A model generated the notes under the pieces. The model worked only from the letters and a program-made list of their open reading frames with translations, was not told where the DNA came from and did no database searches. From NCBI RefSeq assembly GCF_022170825.1, contig NZ_CP081878.1:150001-214000 (forward strand): a DNA stretch of 64,000 nucleotides, written 5' to 3'. A program made the translations under genes and the position numbers. Each line of letters opens with the position of its first letter. Within the stretch, counting starts at the first letter, position 1. Shown piece by piece: positions 8,557 through 17,176 of the stretch. Source of the DNA: Exiguobacterium acetylicum (GTDB lineage Bacteria; Bacillota; Bacilli; Exiguobacteriales; Exiguobacteriaceae).

Positions 8557-10353
8557 ATGTGCGGAATCGTAGGTATGATCGGACAGGTCAACACGAAGGA
8601 AATTTTATTAAAAGGTCTCGAGAAGCTCGAGTACCGCGGCTATGACTCGGCAGGTCTTGCGTTCGTCAATGACGGCGTTCAAGTCCACAAAGAAGTAGGC
8701 CGGATTGCTGCGCTACGCGAAGTCGTTCCTGCTGAGGCAGACGGAACAGTCGGAATCGGACACACACGCTGGGCGACACACGGTGTCCCAAGCGTACCAA
8801 ACGCGCACCCGCACCAAAGCGCGTCAACACGTTTCACACTTGTGCACAACGGCGTCATCGAGAACGATGAGCAGTTGAAATCAGAATTGAACGTCGATCT
8901 CCTCAGCGATACGGATACAGAAGTCATCGTTCAGATGATCGAAAAGAACTTCAACGAGACAGGTGACGTCGCGGAAGCATTCCGTCAAACACTTCGCGTC
9001 TTGCACGGTTCGTATGCCCTCGCATTGATCGATGCTGAAAACCCAGACGTCTTGTACGTCGCGAAAAACAAATCACCACTTCTCGTTGGTCTCGGTGACG
9101 GTACGTTCAACGTCGTCGCATCAGACGCAATGGCAATGTTACAAGTAACGGATCAATTCATCGAGTTGCATGACGGTGAGATGATCATCTTGACGCGTGA
9201 TAGCGTCACGATCCAAGATCTCGATGGGAACGTCCAAGAGCGTGAAGCGTACACGGCTGAAATCGATGCATCAGACATCGAAAAAGGAACTTACGCGCAC
9301 TACATGCTCAAAGAGATGGATGAGCAACCAGCGGTCATTCGTAACATCGTTCAAAAATATCAAAACGAAGCAGGCGACATTACACTCGACCAATCGGTCC
9401 GTGATCTCGTACTCGGTCGTGACCGTGTCTACATCATCGGTTGCGGAACAAGCTACCATGCTGGTTTGATCGGAAAACAGTTGATCGAACAAATCGCAGG
9501 CATCCCGACAGAAGTACACATCTCTTCTGAGTTCGGCTACAACATGCCATTGTTGACAGAGAAACCACTATTCCTCTTCCTTTCACAATCAGGTGAAACA
9601 GCGGATAGCCGTGCTGTTCTCGTCGAAGCGAAGAAACTCGGTCATCCAGCACTGACGATCACGAACGTTCCAGGATCAACATTGTCACGTGAAGCTAACG
9701 CAACATTGTTGCTCCACGCAGGTCCAGAAATCGCTGTTGCTTCAACAAAAGCGTATACAGCTCAAATCGCTGTTCTCGCTGTCCTTGCGTTTGACCTTGC
9801 TCAAGCGAAAGGGGTTGCCGTCAACTTCGATCTCATGAAGGAACTCGGTAAAATCTCAAGTGCGATGGAATCGGTCATGTCTCAAAAGGATCGTTTCCAA
9901 GAAATCGCGACAGAGTACTTGTCTGAGTCACGTAACGCGTTCTTCATCGGTCGCGGACAAGATGCGTACGTCGGGATGGAAGGTGCATTGAAACTTAAAG
10001 AGATCTCGTATATCCAAGCAGAAGGATACGCAGGTGGAGAGCTCAAGCACGGTCCGATCGCTTTGATCGAAGACAACACACCAGTCATCGCGCTCGTGAC
10101 ACAACCACACGTTCACCTCAACAACCGTGGGAACGTCAAGGAAGTCGTCGCACGTGGGGCAAACGCGTGTGTCATCGCAGCAGAAGGTCTTGAATTGCCA
10201 ACGGATGCATTCGTCATCCCAGCAGTCGAGCCACTCTTGTCACCGCTCTTGTCAGTCTTACCACTTCAATTGATTTCATACTACGCGGCACTCGGTCGTG
10301 ACTGTGACGTCGATAAGCCACGTAACTTGGCGAAGTCAGTAACGGTTGAATAA
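8557..10353 (+). CDS. glmS: Glutamine-fructose-6-phosphate aminotransferase (isomerizing) GlmS
   Basis: 598 residues. It forms glucosamine-6-phosphate from fructose-6-phosphate and glutamine, committing carbon to amino sugars. The start is ATG 8557, so that Cys2 (MCGIVG) becomes the N-terminal nucleophile of the glutaminase domain; an in-frame ATG at 8542 is part of the ribosome site. The glutaminase half (1-230) has RWATHG and HNGVIEN; the isomerase half has two SIS domains (about 285-425 and 455-590) with CGTSYHA and SQSGETADS, and ends in the conserved [13 protein letters not shown] tail. It is controlled by the upstream ribozyme. Confidence 0.97.
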   Translation: MCGIVGMIGQVNTKEILLKGLEKLEYRGYDSAGLAFVNDGVQVHKEVGRIAALREVVPAEADGTVGIGHTRWATHGVPSVPNAHPHQSASTRFTLVHNGVIENDEQLKSELNVDLLSDTDTEVIVQMIEKNFNETGDVAEAFRQTLRVLHGSYALALIDAENPDVLYVAKNKSPLLVGLGDGTFNVVASDAMAMLQVTDQFIELHDGEMIILTRDSVTIQDLDGNVQEREAYTAEIDASDIEKGTYAHYMLKEMDEQPAVIRNIVQKYQNEAGDITLDQSVRDLVLGRDRVYIIGCGTSYHAGLIGKQLIEQIAGIPTEVHISSEFGYNMPLLTEKPLFLFLSQSGETADSRAVLVEAKKLGHPALTITNVPGSTLSREANATLLLHAGPEIAVASTKAYTAQIAVLAVLAFDLAQAKGVAVNFDLMKELGKISSAMESVMSQKDRFQEIATEYLSESRNAFFIGRGQDAYVGMEGALKLKEISYIQAEGYAGGELKHGPIALIEDNTPVIALVTQPHVHLNNRGNVKEVVARGANACVIAAEGLELPTDAFVIPAVEPLLSPLLSVLPLQLISYYAALGRDCDVDKPRNLAKSVTVE

Positions 10354-10365
10354 GTAAACAAATCG

Positions 10366-10413
10366 ACTCCAAACGACAGGCGTATACCAGCGTCTGCCGA
10401 TTGGAGTTTTTTA
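10366..10413 (+). terminator. Terminator after glmS
   Basis: Imperfect long stem with arms ACTCCAA...TTGGAGT and inner CAGGCG/CGTCTG, ending in T6. Confidence 0.85.
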
Positions 10414-10430
10414 TATGAGAGGAGAATAAG

Positions 10431-10997
10431 ATGAACCGATGGATTTCAGCATTCCCTGAACGATATGAACAGGACGTTCGAGTCGTCAAAGCGTGTCTAC
10501 CGTTTAAATGGACACGTCTATCACCAGGGTCGATCGAATTGAAGCTAGAGCAGGAACACATACAGATTCCGACGCGCTTATATGTACCAGAAGTCGCGCC
10601 AGAGCGAATCGAACAGTTGACGCCAACACAACGGACGATTTTATACTGTCTCTACACGCGTCATCATGACGGTCACATCCGTGAGTATTATCTCCAGCAG
10701 TTACTTAAAAACTATCCACACGACGGATGGGTCCTCGCCTATATCATCGAACTTGCTAGTGAATACGTCCGTGAAATCGTCGACATCATCGTACCCGCAA
10801 TCGAGCAATGGAATCCGGAAGTGAAGCGGCGATTCGTCGAGGATGATCTGGCATACATGAAGCGAATCGAAGACCGGATGATCAGTTACTGGAATGCTTA
10901 TTATCGATCGAGTGGGGAACGACGATCCGAAGCGGACTACCCAGGCTTTCGGATTATAGAATCGTTACGGGAGGATGCTTCGGTAGAGGAAATTTAA
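10431..10997 (+). CDS. Conserved hypothetical protein, cytoplasmic
   Basis: 188 residues; ATG behind GAGAGGAGAATAAG. I do not recognise the family. The protein has no signal peptide or membrane helix, is rich in Tyr, Arg and Glu, and looks mainly helical in the second half (EYVREIVDIIVPAIEQW, DDLAYMKRIEDRMISYWNAYYR). It lies in its own transcription unit between the glmS terminator and an esterase gene 23 bp downstream, with which it is probably cotranscribed. Confidence 0.75.
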   Translation: MNRWISAFPERYEQDVRVVKACLPFKWTRLSPGSIELKLEQEHIQIPTRLYVPEVAPERIEQLTPTQRTILYCLYTRHHDGHIREYYLQQLLKNYPHDGWVLAYIIELASEYVREIVDIIVPAIEQWNPEVKRRFVEDDLAYMKRIEDRMISYWNAYYRSSGERRSEADYPGFRIIESLREDASVEEI

Positions 10998-11020
10998 AAA
11001 GATGAAAAGGAGGTGCGCAC

Positions 11021-11788
11021 TTGATTACGAAATCCAAGGATTTGTACTTAGAAGGATCTGGACCTGCTGTTTTGTTATTGCACAGCTTTACAGGTAGTGC
11101 GAATGAGATGCGCGGTCTCGCTCGTTTTTTACATGCAGCCGGGTATACCTGTTATGCACCGAATTATGCTGGGCACGGGGAATCGCCGGAGCGTTTGTTT
11201 GAGACGACGATCGAAGACGTCTGGCAGTCCGCGCAAGCCGGGCTCGCGTTTTTACATAATCAAGGGCACAAACACGTTTATCTGGTTGGGCAATCACTCG
11301 GTGGGGTGATGGCACTTCGACTGGCAGAACAGTCAGGATGTGCGGGACTCGTTTTACTCTCAACTCCGATTCTTGAGCGAACGATTGCAGGACTCGAGCA
11401 CCGCGTCCGTCGTTATACGGAACGGTATTTTCAATTTGACGATCGTTCGTCGGAGTGGATTGCAGACTTTGTCGACCGTCATTTTCCGCGACCAGAAAAA
11501 GCCTTACGGGCACTGCAACAGTTCATCCTCGATACAGGAATCGTCTTACCGAAGATTACACAGCCCGTCGCTCTATTCCTTGGCGCCTTAGATGATGCCG
11601 TCTATCATGCAAGTCTCAAACGAATCGAAACAACGGTGCCAAGCCAAGATCAAAAAAAGGTCCTTCTTCCGAACAGTAAACATTTACTGACGCTCGATCG
11701 CGACAAACAGCATTTGTTTGAAGAGATTCTCGTCTTCTTGAAGACGCATCCGGTGCATTCCTTGAAATCGTCAACTGCTGTGCAGTAG
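11021..11788 (+). CDS. Alpha/beta hydrolase, Est30-like carboxylesterase
   Basis: 255 residues; TTG start at 11021 behind AAGGAGGTGCGCAC. The layout matches small thermostable carboxylesterases such as Geobacillus Est30: HSFTG oxyanion region (residues 21-25), nucleophile elbow GQSLGG with Ser92, an Asp in LDDAVY near 196 and a His in SKHLLTLD near 226. A cap segment with ALQQFILD lies between. It probably hydrolyses short-chain esters in the cytoplasm; monoacylglycerol lipase activity is another option. It forms a likely operon with the preceding hypothetical gene. Confidence 0.83.
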   Translation: MITKSKDLYLEGSGPAVLLLHSFTGSANEMRGLARFLHAAGYTCYAPNYAGHGESPERLFETTIEDVWQSAQAGLAFLHNQGHKHVYLVGQSLGGVMALRLAEQSGCAGLVLLSTPILERTIAGLEHRVRRYTERYFQFDDRSSEWIADFVDRHFPRPEKALRALQQFILDTGIVLPKITQPVALFLGALDDAVYHASLKRIETTVPSQDQKKVLLPNSKHLLTLDRDKQHLFEEILVFLKTHPVHSLKSSTAVQ

Positions 11789-11826
11789 GCTAGATAGGTA
11801 AGCTACACGTGAAAGGGGAATGTATC

Positions 11827-12426
11827 ATGCGAATTTTAGTAGTAGGGGCAAGTGGAACGATTGGTCAGGCAGTCGCCGAACAGTTGGGTGAGCGACATGA
11901 AATCATTCGTGCTGGGCGAAGCGGAGCAGATGTGCAAGTCGACATCACATCAGAGGAAAGTATTCGGGCGATGTATGAAGCAGTCGGTACTGTTGATGCC
12001 GTTATCAGTGCTACAGGTGGCGCTCATTTTGGTCCATTGACGGACTTAACACCGTCTCTTAATCAAATCGGGATCGACAGTAAACTAAAGGGTCAAGTCA
12101 ATCTCGTCTTGCTTGGTTTGGAGTCGGTACGAGATGGGGGAAGTTTTACATTGACGACTGGCATCATGATGGACGATCCGATTCGCCAAGGCGCATCCGC
12201 GGCGCTTGCGAACGGTGGGGTCAAAGCGTTCGTTCATGCAGCGGCGATCGAGATGCCACGGGGTATTCGAATCAACAGCGTTAGTCCGAACGTACTGATC
12301 GAATCGCTCGAAAAGTACGGACCATTCTTCCGCGGGTTTGAAGCTGTTCCAGCGTCACGTGTCGCAACAGCATTCGAAAAGAGTGTCGAAGGGGCACAGA
12401 CGGGGCAAAACTACGAAGTCTATTAA
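11827..12426 (+). CDS. Short-chain dehydrogenase-like protein lacking the catalytic Tyr-Lys pair
   Basis: 199 residues; ATG 11827 behind AAAGGGG. The N-terminal Rossmann motif VGASGTIG (residues 6-13) and the later RGIRINSVSPN strand are those of classical SDR enzymes. However, at the place of the YxxxK motif the chain reads GASAALANGGVKAF, with neither the Tyr nor the Lys in position. This resembles the Lin1944-like SDR subgroup, described as having the dinucleotide fold without the usual active site. It may bind NAD(P) in a non-catalytic or altered role; function is unknown. Confidence 0.8.
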   Translation: MRILVVGASGTIGQAVAEQLGERHEIIRAGRSGADVQVDITSEESIRAMYEAVGTVDAVISATGGAHFGPLTDLTPSLNQIGIDSKLKGQVNLVLLGLESVRDGGSFTLTTGIMMDDPIRQGASAALANGGVKAFVHAAAIEMPRGIRINSVSPNVLIESLEKYGPFFRGFEAVPASRVATAFEKSVEGAQTGQNYEVY

Positions 12427-12429
12427 ACG

Positions 12430-12466
12430 AAAAAGCAGGTAGCGAAAATCGCTATCTGCTTTTTTA
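12430..12466. terminator. Bidirectional terminator
   Basis: Stem AAAAAGCAGGTAGCGA/TCGCTATCTGCTTTTT with A-rich and T-rich flanks on both sides, shared by the SDR gene (plus) and the small membrane protein gene (minus). Confidence 0.85.
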
Positions 12467-12637
12467 GAATCCGGATATGACATAACGCTCGATCCCAAAG
12501 AGTAATAAGGTGATTCCAAGACAAATGAGTAGGTTACGGACGAACCAGCGTCCCGTCATCGTTCGGTTCATGATGAGTTTCTCGAGTGTCAGATTGACGA
12601 GGAGCACACATAAGAAGATGACACCAAACCAAATCAT
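12464..12637 (-). CDS. Small predicted membrane protein, 57 residues
   Basis: A short frame reading MIWFGVIFLCVLLVNLTLEK at its start, with ATG at 12637 and TAA at 12464. Two hydrophobic helices (about residues 2-16 and 34-46) flank a basic stretch around MNRTMTGRWFVR. An AGGA sequence lies nine bases before the ATG and a stronger GGAGG slightly farther upstream. The stop overlaps the bidirectional terminator, which would serve this gene too. Unlike most shadow frames it has no real gene opposite it, so it accounts for the otherwise empty 12427-12766 interval. Function unknown. Confidence 0.6.
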   Translation of the reverse strand: MIWFGVIFLCVLLVNLTLEKLIMNRTMTGRWFVRNLLICLGITLLLFGIERYVISGF

Positions 12638-12681
12638 ACAGACACATCCTTTCCTCCTTCTAAACGAATCCTAAAGCTTAA

Positions 12682-12717
12682 AAGTTTCATAATTATGAGC
12701 AGCAGGAGATTGCTCAT
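12682..12717. promoter_or_regulatory. Palindromes between the small membrane gene and the cysteine hydrolase
   Basis: TCATAATTATGA (about 12687-12698) is a perfect 12-bp palindrome; the adjacent ATGAGCA/TGCTCAT pair (12695-12701 and 12711-12717) overlaps it. Both lie in the divergent intergenic region, as expected of an operator, but the binding protein is unknown. Confidence 0.35.
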
Positions 12718-12766
12718 GCTACCGGGAAGGGAACAAACAGTCGATTTTACAAGGAGGAACACGACG

Positions 12767-13327
12767 ATGAAACAAGCAGTCCTAGTGATTGATTTTCAAC
12801 AGGAACTCGTCGATGGGAATACGGAAGAGCGTCCTGTATATTTAAAAGAACAAGTCGCACATGTCATCGAAGCGGTCGTACTTGAAGCAGACGAACGAAA
12901 CGTCCCGGTCATCTTCATTCGGGATTTGGATGTCGCTGGAGGAGCCGGTGCTGGTTTTGCAGTCCATGACTCGATTCCGGTTCCAGCATCGAGTGTTACG
13001 TTTGATAAAGCGGCGACGAATGTGTTTCATGGTACACCTTTGCTCGACCATTTACGCCAAGCCTCGATTGAACATCTGATCGTCTTAGGCTGTAAGACGG
13101 AGCACTGCATTGATACGGCGGTGCGTAGTGCGACGGTGAATGGTTTTGATGTCACACTCGTCGCCGACGGACATACGACGAACGGCTCCGATGTATTAAC
13201 GCCGGAGCAAATGATCGCACATCACAATCAAGTCTTACACGGACATTACAATGTCGAGCACTTTGCGATTGTCCGTCCGTCGACGGAAGATGTCTTCACC
13301 CCAATCCACAATGACTACCGAACATGA
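12767..13327 (+). CDS. Isochorismatase-family cysteine hydrolase
   Basis: 186 residues; the ATG at 12767 follows AAGGAGGAACACGACG. The catalytic Asp (VIDFQQELVDG, residue 9) and Cys (LGCKTEHCID, second cysteine near 112) of the isochorismatase-like hydrolases are present, and a lysine at ATFDKAATN-like position (VTFDKAATNVFHG) supplies the third triad member. Members hydrolyse amides or isochorismate (nicotinamidase, N-carbamoylsarcosine amidase, ureidoacrylate hydrolase); the substrate cannot be told here. It is followed 13 bp later by a GNAT gene and an APH-fold gene, making a three-gene operon. Confidence 0.85.
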   Translation: MKQAVLVIDFQQELVDGNTEERPVYLKEQVAHVIEAVVLEADERNVPVIFIRDLDVAGGAGAGFAVHDSIPVPASSVTFDKAATNVFHGTPLLDHLRQASIEHLIVLGCKTEHCIDTAVRSATVNGFDVTLVADGHTTNGSDVLTPEQMIAHHNQVLHGHYNVEHFAIVRPSTEDVFTPIHNDYRT

Positions 13328-13340
13328 AAAGGAGAGTAAC

Positions 13341-13823
13341 ATGATTGAATTACGAAAAATGACAGCGCCCGATTACGAACGATATGCGACGCTCGTCCAA
13401 GACGAACATGTCATGCGTTATATCACGGAACAGGCATTAACAGAGACAGAAACGAAACAGCGTTTTGAGCGAATCCTCGAACAACAACAGCACGATCGAC
13501 TAGGGTCTTTTTTGATCTATGCCGAAGAGACATGGATTGGAATCGGGCACATGACCCGGAGTCAAACGCAACCGTTCGAAGCAGAGCTCGGTTACATGTT
13601 GCTACCGGATTACTGGGGGAACGGATACGGCACAGCGATTGCTGAGCGTCTCTTACAGTTAGCGACAGAAGAAGAGTTACAGGTCGTCACGGCGACGATT
13701 GATCCAGCACATGAAGCATCGCGTCGTATTTTGATAGGATTAGGTTTTGAATCGACTTATGTTGGACCGATTGACGGTCTACCAGGTGAAACGCTACAGA
13801 AAATATTGGGGACGACAGAATGA
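13341..13823 (+). CDS. GNAT-family N-acetyltransferase, RimJ/RimL-like
   Basis: 160 residues; ATG 13341 with AAAAGGAGAG upstream. The acetyl-CoA loop YWGNGYGTAIAERLL lies at about residues 90-104, and ASRRILIGLGFE at about 128-139 matches the C-terminal GNAT helix-strand. The substrate is not evident. Its stop overlaps the start of the next gene (ATGA at 13820), indicating translational coupling. Confidence 0.83.
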   Translation: MIELRKMTAPDYERYATLVQDEHVMRYITEQALTETETKQRFERILEQQQHDRLGSFLIYAEETWIGIGHMTRSQTQPFEAELGYMLLPDYWGNGYGTAIAERLLQLATEEELQVVTATIDPAHEASRRILIGLGFESTYVGPIDGLPGETLQKILGTTE

Positions 13824-14710
13824 CGCGAGACGAATGGATTGAACATTTTCAACTCGATGTCGCAATGTGTGCGACCGTTGACGAATCGTATAGTTCTGAA
13901 GTCGATCGTCTCGTCCTAACGGATGGTCAGGTCGTTTTCTTGAAGCGTCCGTATACGGCTGAAAAGTGGTACCGGGAACGTGGCTGGATTCGTGCACTAG
14001 AAGAGTTTGTACCCGTGCCGCACATCCTAGCTGAAGCAGCTCCCGGGCAGACGACCGGGGCGTTCGTACTTGCTGCCTTACCGGGACATGCACCGATCAC
14101 GATGACTAAAAAATTGGCATACGAAATTGGTCGGATGCTCGCACAACTGCATACATGCACCGGAGAAGCCTATGGCGAGTATACGGAAGAAGGATTTTAT
14201 GCCTATCCGGTTCAGGATTGGCGACGTTTCCGAAATGAAAAACTTGATGGATTCCTGCCGTTCATCACGTCCGAACTTGACCCCGGTTTTTTAGAAAATA
14301 TCCAAGCAGAGTTAGTCAGACGAGAAGAGTCGTTACCGGAGCCTTCACGTCCCGTTGCCACACATTGTGACTTCCGCCTAGCGAATTTACTGACGGTAGG
14401 TGATCAAGTCACAGGGGTGATCGATTTCGAGACGACCCGCTATGGGGCCGTCGAGATGGACTTCACGAAGATCGTCCGTAATCTCAATACGTTCGGTTCC
14501 ATTTACGTCATAGCATTTCAAGAAGGATACGCAACATTACACCCAGACGTGCCGATCGAGACGTATTTGGCATACTATCGTTTGTGGGAAGCACTGACTG
14601 CCGTCGGCTGGTGCATCAAACGCGGACTAAAAGAGCACCGTGCGTTCTTTGAGGAGAACATCGCGCTCATCAAGCAGGAATTAAAGACGAGCATATCGGA
14701 CGGGCATTGA
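13820..14710 (+). CDS. Phosphotransferase of the aminoglycoside phosphotransferase fold
   Basis: 296 residues. The Brenner motif THCDFRLANLL holds the catalytic Asp184 and Asn189, and the metal-binding Asp202 is in IDFETTRYG. An N-lobe Lys (FLKRPYT, residue 42) and the YRERGW...VPVPHIL segment are typical of APH/choline kinase-like proteins. Real substrates of such chromosomal members are often small metabolites such as thiamine, choline or sugars, so antibiotic resistance should not be assumed. It is the last gene of the 12767-14710 operon. Confidence 0.78.
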   Translation: MTRDEWIEHFQLDVAMCATVDESYSSEVDRLVLTDGQVVFLKRPYTAEKWYRERGWIRALEEFVPVPHILAEAAPGQTTGAFVLAALPGHAPITMTKKLAYEIGRMLAQLHTCTGEAYGEYTEEGFYAYPVQDWRRFRNEKLDGFLPFITSELDPGFLENIQAELVRREESLPEPSRPVATHCDFRLANLLTVGDQVTGVIDFETTRYGAVEMDFTKIVRNLNTFGSIYVIAFQEGYATLHPDVPIETYLAYYRLWEALTAVGWCIKRGLKEHRAFFEENIALIKQELKTSISDGH

Positions 14711-14774
14711 TTCACCCATCGCTTGGAAGAAACCTCTATACTTAGGGAAATGAGGAATATGAGGGGGAAGCGAG

Positions 14775-15767
14775 ATGACAAGGAAACGAATCGGAATCAT
14801 CGGCGGTGGACTCGCCGGGATCTTTGCGGCACGTCAATTACAGGCGGCAGGACATACTGTTGAAATCATCGAAAAAAGCCAGAGCGTCGGGGGGCGAATG
14901 GCGACTCGTCGTATTGATGAAGGAACAGCGGATCATGGTGCCGTCTTCTTCACGGTCCGGACGAAAGAGTTGGAACGCGAAGTCGACGAATGGCTTGAGA
15001 AGGGATGGGTTCGTAAGTGGTTCGGAACGGATTTTCCACGCTATGTCGCGACGAACGGGATGAATCAACTCGTACAAGCCATTGGTCGAGGAATTCCCGT
15101 CCAGTTGAATGAGCAAGTCACGCATATTTCGGCAACGGAAGATGAACTCGTCACACAAGCGACGGATCATCAAGGGGAATACGATGCGCTCCTCGTAACA
15201 GCGCCTGTACCGCAAGCATATGAACTGTTGCAGTCTTCTAGTTTAACGCTCGCTGATGACGATCATGAGCAGTTACGCCAAGTGACGTTCGAGCCGACAT
15301 TCGTTGGTCTGTTTGAAATCAAAGAGCGACTCACAATCGGGGAAGTCGGTCTACAAGACGAACAGCTCGTCGATGGAATGTTGAAGCTCGTCAATAATGC
15401 TGAGAAGAAAATTTCGAAGAAGACACTCCTGAGCGTCTATATGACAGCCCGCTTCAGTGAAGACTGGTATGAGCGTCCGGAAGAAGAGACACTCGCTGAA
15501 GTCGAGCGTCTGTTACAACAGCAACTCGGACCAGTGACGATCGTCTCGCGTCAGCTCAAGCGTTGGCGTTATGCTCAAGCACGCGCGGTTTACCGGACAC
15601 CACACCTGAAGCTTTCGGCACATCCACTCTGGCTTGCTGGAGATGCGTTCCTTGAAGCAGATGATGCGTCAGGTCGGACGCGCGTCGAGAGTGCTGTCAT
15701 TTCCGGATTACGCGTCGCAGAGGCGATTGATACCCACTTACGTCAGACGGTGACGGCAACGGAATGA
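14775..15767 (+). CDS. FAD-dependent oxidoreductase, renalase/amine-oxidase-like
   Basis: 330 residues; ATG behind GAGGGGGAAGCGAG. The dinucleotide motif GGGLAG (residues 10-15) with Glu33 at the end of strand 2 (VEIIEKS) binds FAD, followed by GGRMATRR, characteristic of renalase-like short flavoproteins. Near the end, LWLAGDAF...GRTRVESAVISGLRVAEAI is the FAD-ribityl-binding segment, where Gly-Asp contacts the flavin. The length suits bacterial renalase-like proteins, which oxidise aberrant dihydronicotinamides; the reaction here is not established. Confidence 0.8.
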   Translation: MTRKRIGIIGGGLAGIFAARQLQAAGHTVEIIEKSQSVGGRMATRRIDEGTADHGAVFFTVRTKELEREVDEWLEKGWVRKWFGTDFPRYVATNGMNQLVQAIGRGIPVQLNEQVTHISATEDELVTQATDHQGEYDALLVTAPVPQAYELLQSSSLTLADDDHEQLRQVTFEPTFVGLFEIKERLTIGEVGLQDEQLVDGMLKLVNNAEKKISKKTLLSVYMTARFSEDWYERPEEETLAEVERLLQQQLGPVTIVSRQLKRWRYAQARAVYRTPHLKLSAHPLWLAGDAFLEADDASGRTRVESAVISGLRVAEAIDTHLRQTVTATE

Positions 15768-15797
15768 ACGAATAATTATCACTATTTGAGAAACGAC

Positions 15798-15843
15798 AAC
15801 GTGCACTTCTTTTCTGAATCGAGAAGAAGTGCACGTTTTTTGC
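15798..15843. terminator. Bidirectional terminator
   Basis: Stem AACGTGCACTTCTT/AAGAAGTGCACGTT (15798-15811, 15824-15837), T tract on plus and A/T-rich flank on minus. It separates the FAD oxidoreductase and the convergent HxlR gene. Confidence 0.85.
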
Positions 15844-15854
15844 TAAAACAAATA

Positions 15855-16193
15855 TCATTCTGCTTGAAAGTGTTGGCTACTCCAGGCTGCCATTTGATCA
15901 AGAATCGGTAAAAAACTATGTCCGGCATCGGTCAGAGAATATTCAACGCGAGGCGGAATCTCTCCGAACACATGACGTTGAATCAAACGGTCTGCTTCGA
16001 GCTCGCGCAGTTGCCGCGTCAACGTTCCCTTTGAGATGCCGGTTAATTGTTGTAGTTCGTGAAAACGGTATGTGCCGTGTGTGAGGTGCCACAGTAAGAT
16101 GATCTTCCATTTACCAGCGACCATCTGTTGCACCCGGGTGACCGGACAGGCCGTCCGTTGATTGGTTGTTGAATCGAATACAGCCACATTCAT
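15855..16193 (-). CDS. HxlR-family transcriptional regulator with a single cysteine
   Basis: 112 residues. A winged helix domain with the HxlR signature: CPV near the N-terminus, GKWKIILLWHL, F.EL...TGISKGTLTRQLRELE and a C-terminal YSLTDAG. Cys16 is the only cysteine and sits where the redox-sensing cysteine of QorR, YodB and HypR lies, so the protein probably senses quinones or electrophiles. The annotated ATG (16193) directly abuts the GAGAGG ribosome site; GTG at 16187 would be better spaced. It is divergent from a QorB-like gene, its likely target. Confidence 0.88.
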   Translation of the reverse strand: MNVAVFDSTTNQRTACPVTRVQQMVAGKWKIILLWHLTHGTYRFHELQQLTGISKGTLTRQLRELEADRLIQRHVFGEIPPRVEYSLTDAGHSFLPILDQMAAWSSQHFQAE

Positions 16194-16253
16194 CCTCTCC
16201 CATTGGTTCGTTTTGAGGGACCTAGTTTCAGATAAGTGCCTACTTTTTTTAGT

Positions 16254-16271
16254 GTATCACCTGGCGTATCA
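16254..16271 (+). promoter_or_regulatory. Possible operator repeats between hxlR and qorB
   Basis: GTATCA occurs twice (16254-16259 and 16266-16271), 12 bp apart, within the 116-bp divergent intergenic region. A candidate regulator-binding site only; not a known consensus. Confidence 0.3.
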
Positions 16272-16309
16272 TGAAGAACAACATCAAACTTCAAAGGAGT
16301 GGTTTTATC

Positions 16310-17164
16310 ATGAAATGGTTAATTACAGGAGCAACTGGAAAATTAGGTGCGCGGATTGTGCAACATCTCAGTGAACAAGTCGGCAACGAAAACGTAGCGG
16401 TTAGTGTCCGCGACGTCGAAAAAGCAGTGTCGCTTGCAGCGCAAGGAATCAATGTCCGACACGGTGACTTTGATCAGCCGGAAACGCTCGGACAGGCATT
16501 TCAAGGAATTGATCGTCTGCTGATCATCTCGACGGACGGTGAAGAGGCAACGCGAATTCGTCAGCACCAAGCCGCTGTCACGGCAGCAAAAGAGGCAGGC
16601 GTTAAACTGATCGGCTATACGAGTATCGCCAATGCAGCACACAGCACGAACGGACTCGCGCGGACACATCGGGTCACAGAGGAAGCGATTCAAGCGACAG
16701 GTATTCCATATGTCTTTTTCCGCAACAACTGGTATCTTGAGAATGAACTCGCGACGATCGAGGCGGTTGCGCAAGGTGCAAACTGGTTAACGGCAGCAGG
16801 CGAAGGCAAAGTCGGATGGGCGTTGCAAGAAGAGTACGCAAAAGCGATTGCGACAGGACTAACGCTTGAGCATCCAAAAGCGATCTATGAATTATCGGGT
16901 CCATTGCACACACAAGCAGAACTGGCAACAGCAGTCGGAACCGTTATCAACCAATCCGTTGTCTTGGATCAAGTCGATGGCACGACATATGGAGAGCGAA
17001 TGAAAGAGGCGGGACTACCCGACTTCTTGCTTCCGATGCTGATTGGTATCCAGGCAGACATCGCTGCCGGCACATTAGCAGTTGAAAGTAATGATTTTGA
17101 AACGTTACTCGGTCGTCCCGTGACGACGCTTGAAGAGAGTGTCCGCCTCCTTTTAAAAAGATAA
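16310..17164 (+). CDS. qorB: NmrA-like NAD(P)H:quinone oxidoreductase, QorB-type
   Basis: 284 residues; ATG 16310 after AAAGGAGTGGTTTTATC. The Rossmann motif GATGKLG (residues 6-12), AQGI.VR.GDFDQPETL, GVKLIGYTSIANA, FFRNNWYLENEL and the end GRPVTTLEESVRLLL match E. coli QorB (286 residues), an NADPH-dependent quinone reductase. With the divergent HxlR-family regulator it forms the classical QorR-QorB type arrangement seen in Gram-positive bacteria, so induction by quinone or disulfide stress is likely. Confidence 0.88.
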   Translation: MKWLITGATGKLGARIVQHLSEQVGNENVAVSVRDVEKAVSLAAQGINVRHGDFDQPETLGQAFQGIDRLLIISTDGEEATRIRQHQAAVTAAKEAGVKLIGYTSIANAAHSTNGLARTHRVTEEAIQATGIPYVFFRNNWYLENELATIEAVAQGANWLTAAGEGKVGWALQEEYAKAIATGLTLEHPKAIYELSGPLHTQAELATAVGTVINQSVVLDQVDGTTYGERMKEAGLPDFLLPMLIGIQADIAAGTLAVESNDFETLLGRPVTTLEESVRLLLKR

Positions 17165-17176
17165 GTTCATCTGAAC

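Noticed and set aside
11088-11513. A 141-codon frame antisense to the esterase gene
   Set aside because: The esterase motifs and ribosome site on the other strand are convincing; this is a shadow.
13820-14710. An aminoglycoside resistance gene
   Set aside because: Only the general kinase fold is visible; chromosomal APH-fold proteins usually act on metabolites.
14711-14774. A promoter for the FAD oxidoreductase from TATACT at 14737
   Set aside because: The only TTGGAA nearby is 8 bp upstream, too close for a -35; no confident promoter can be given.
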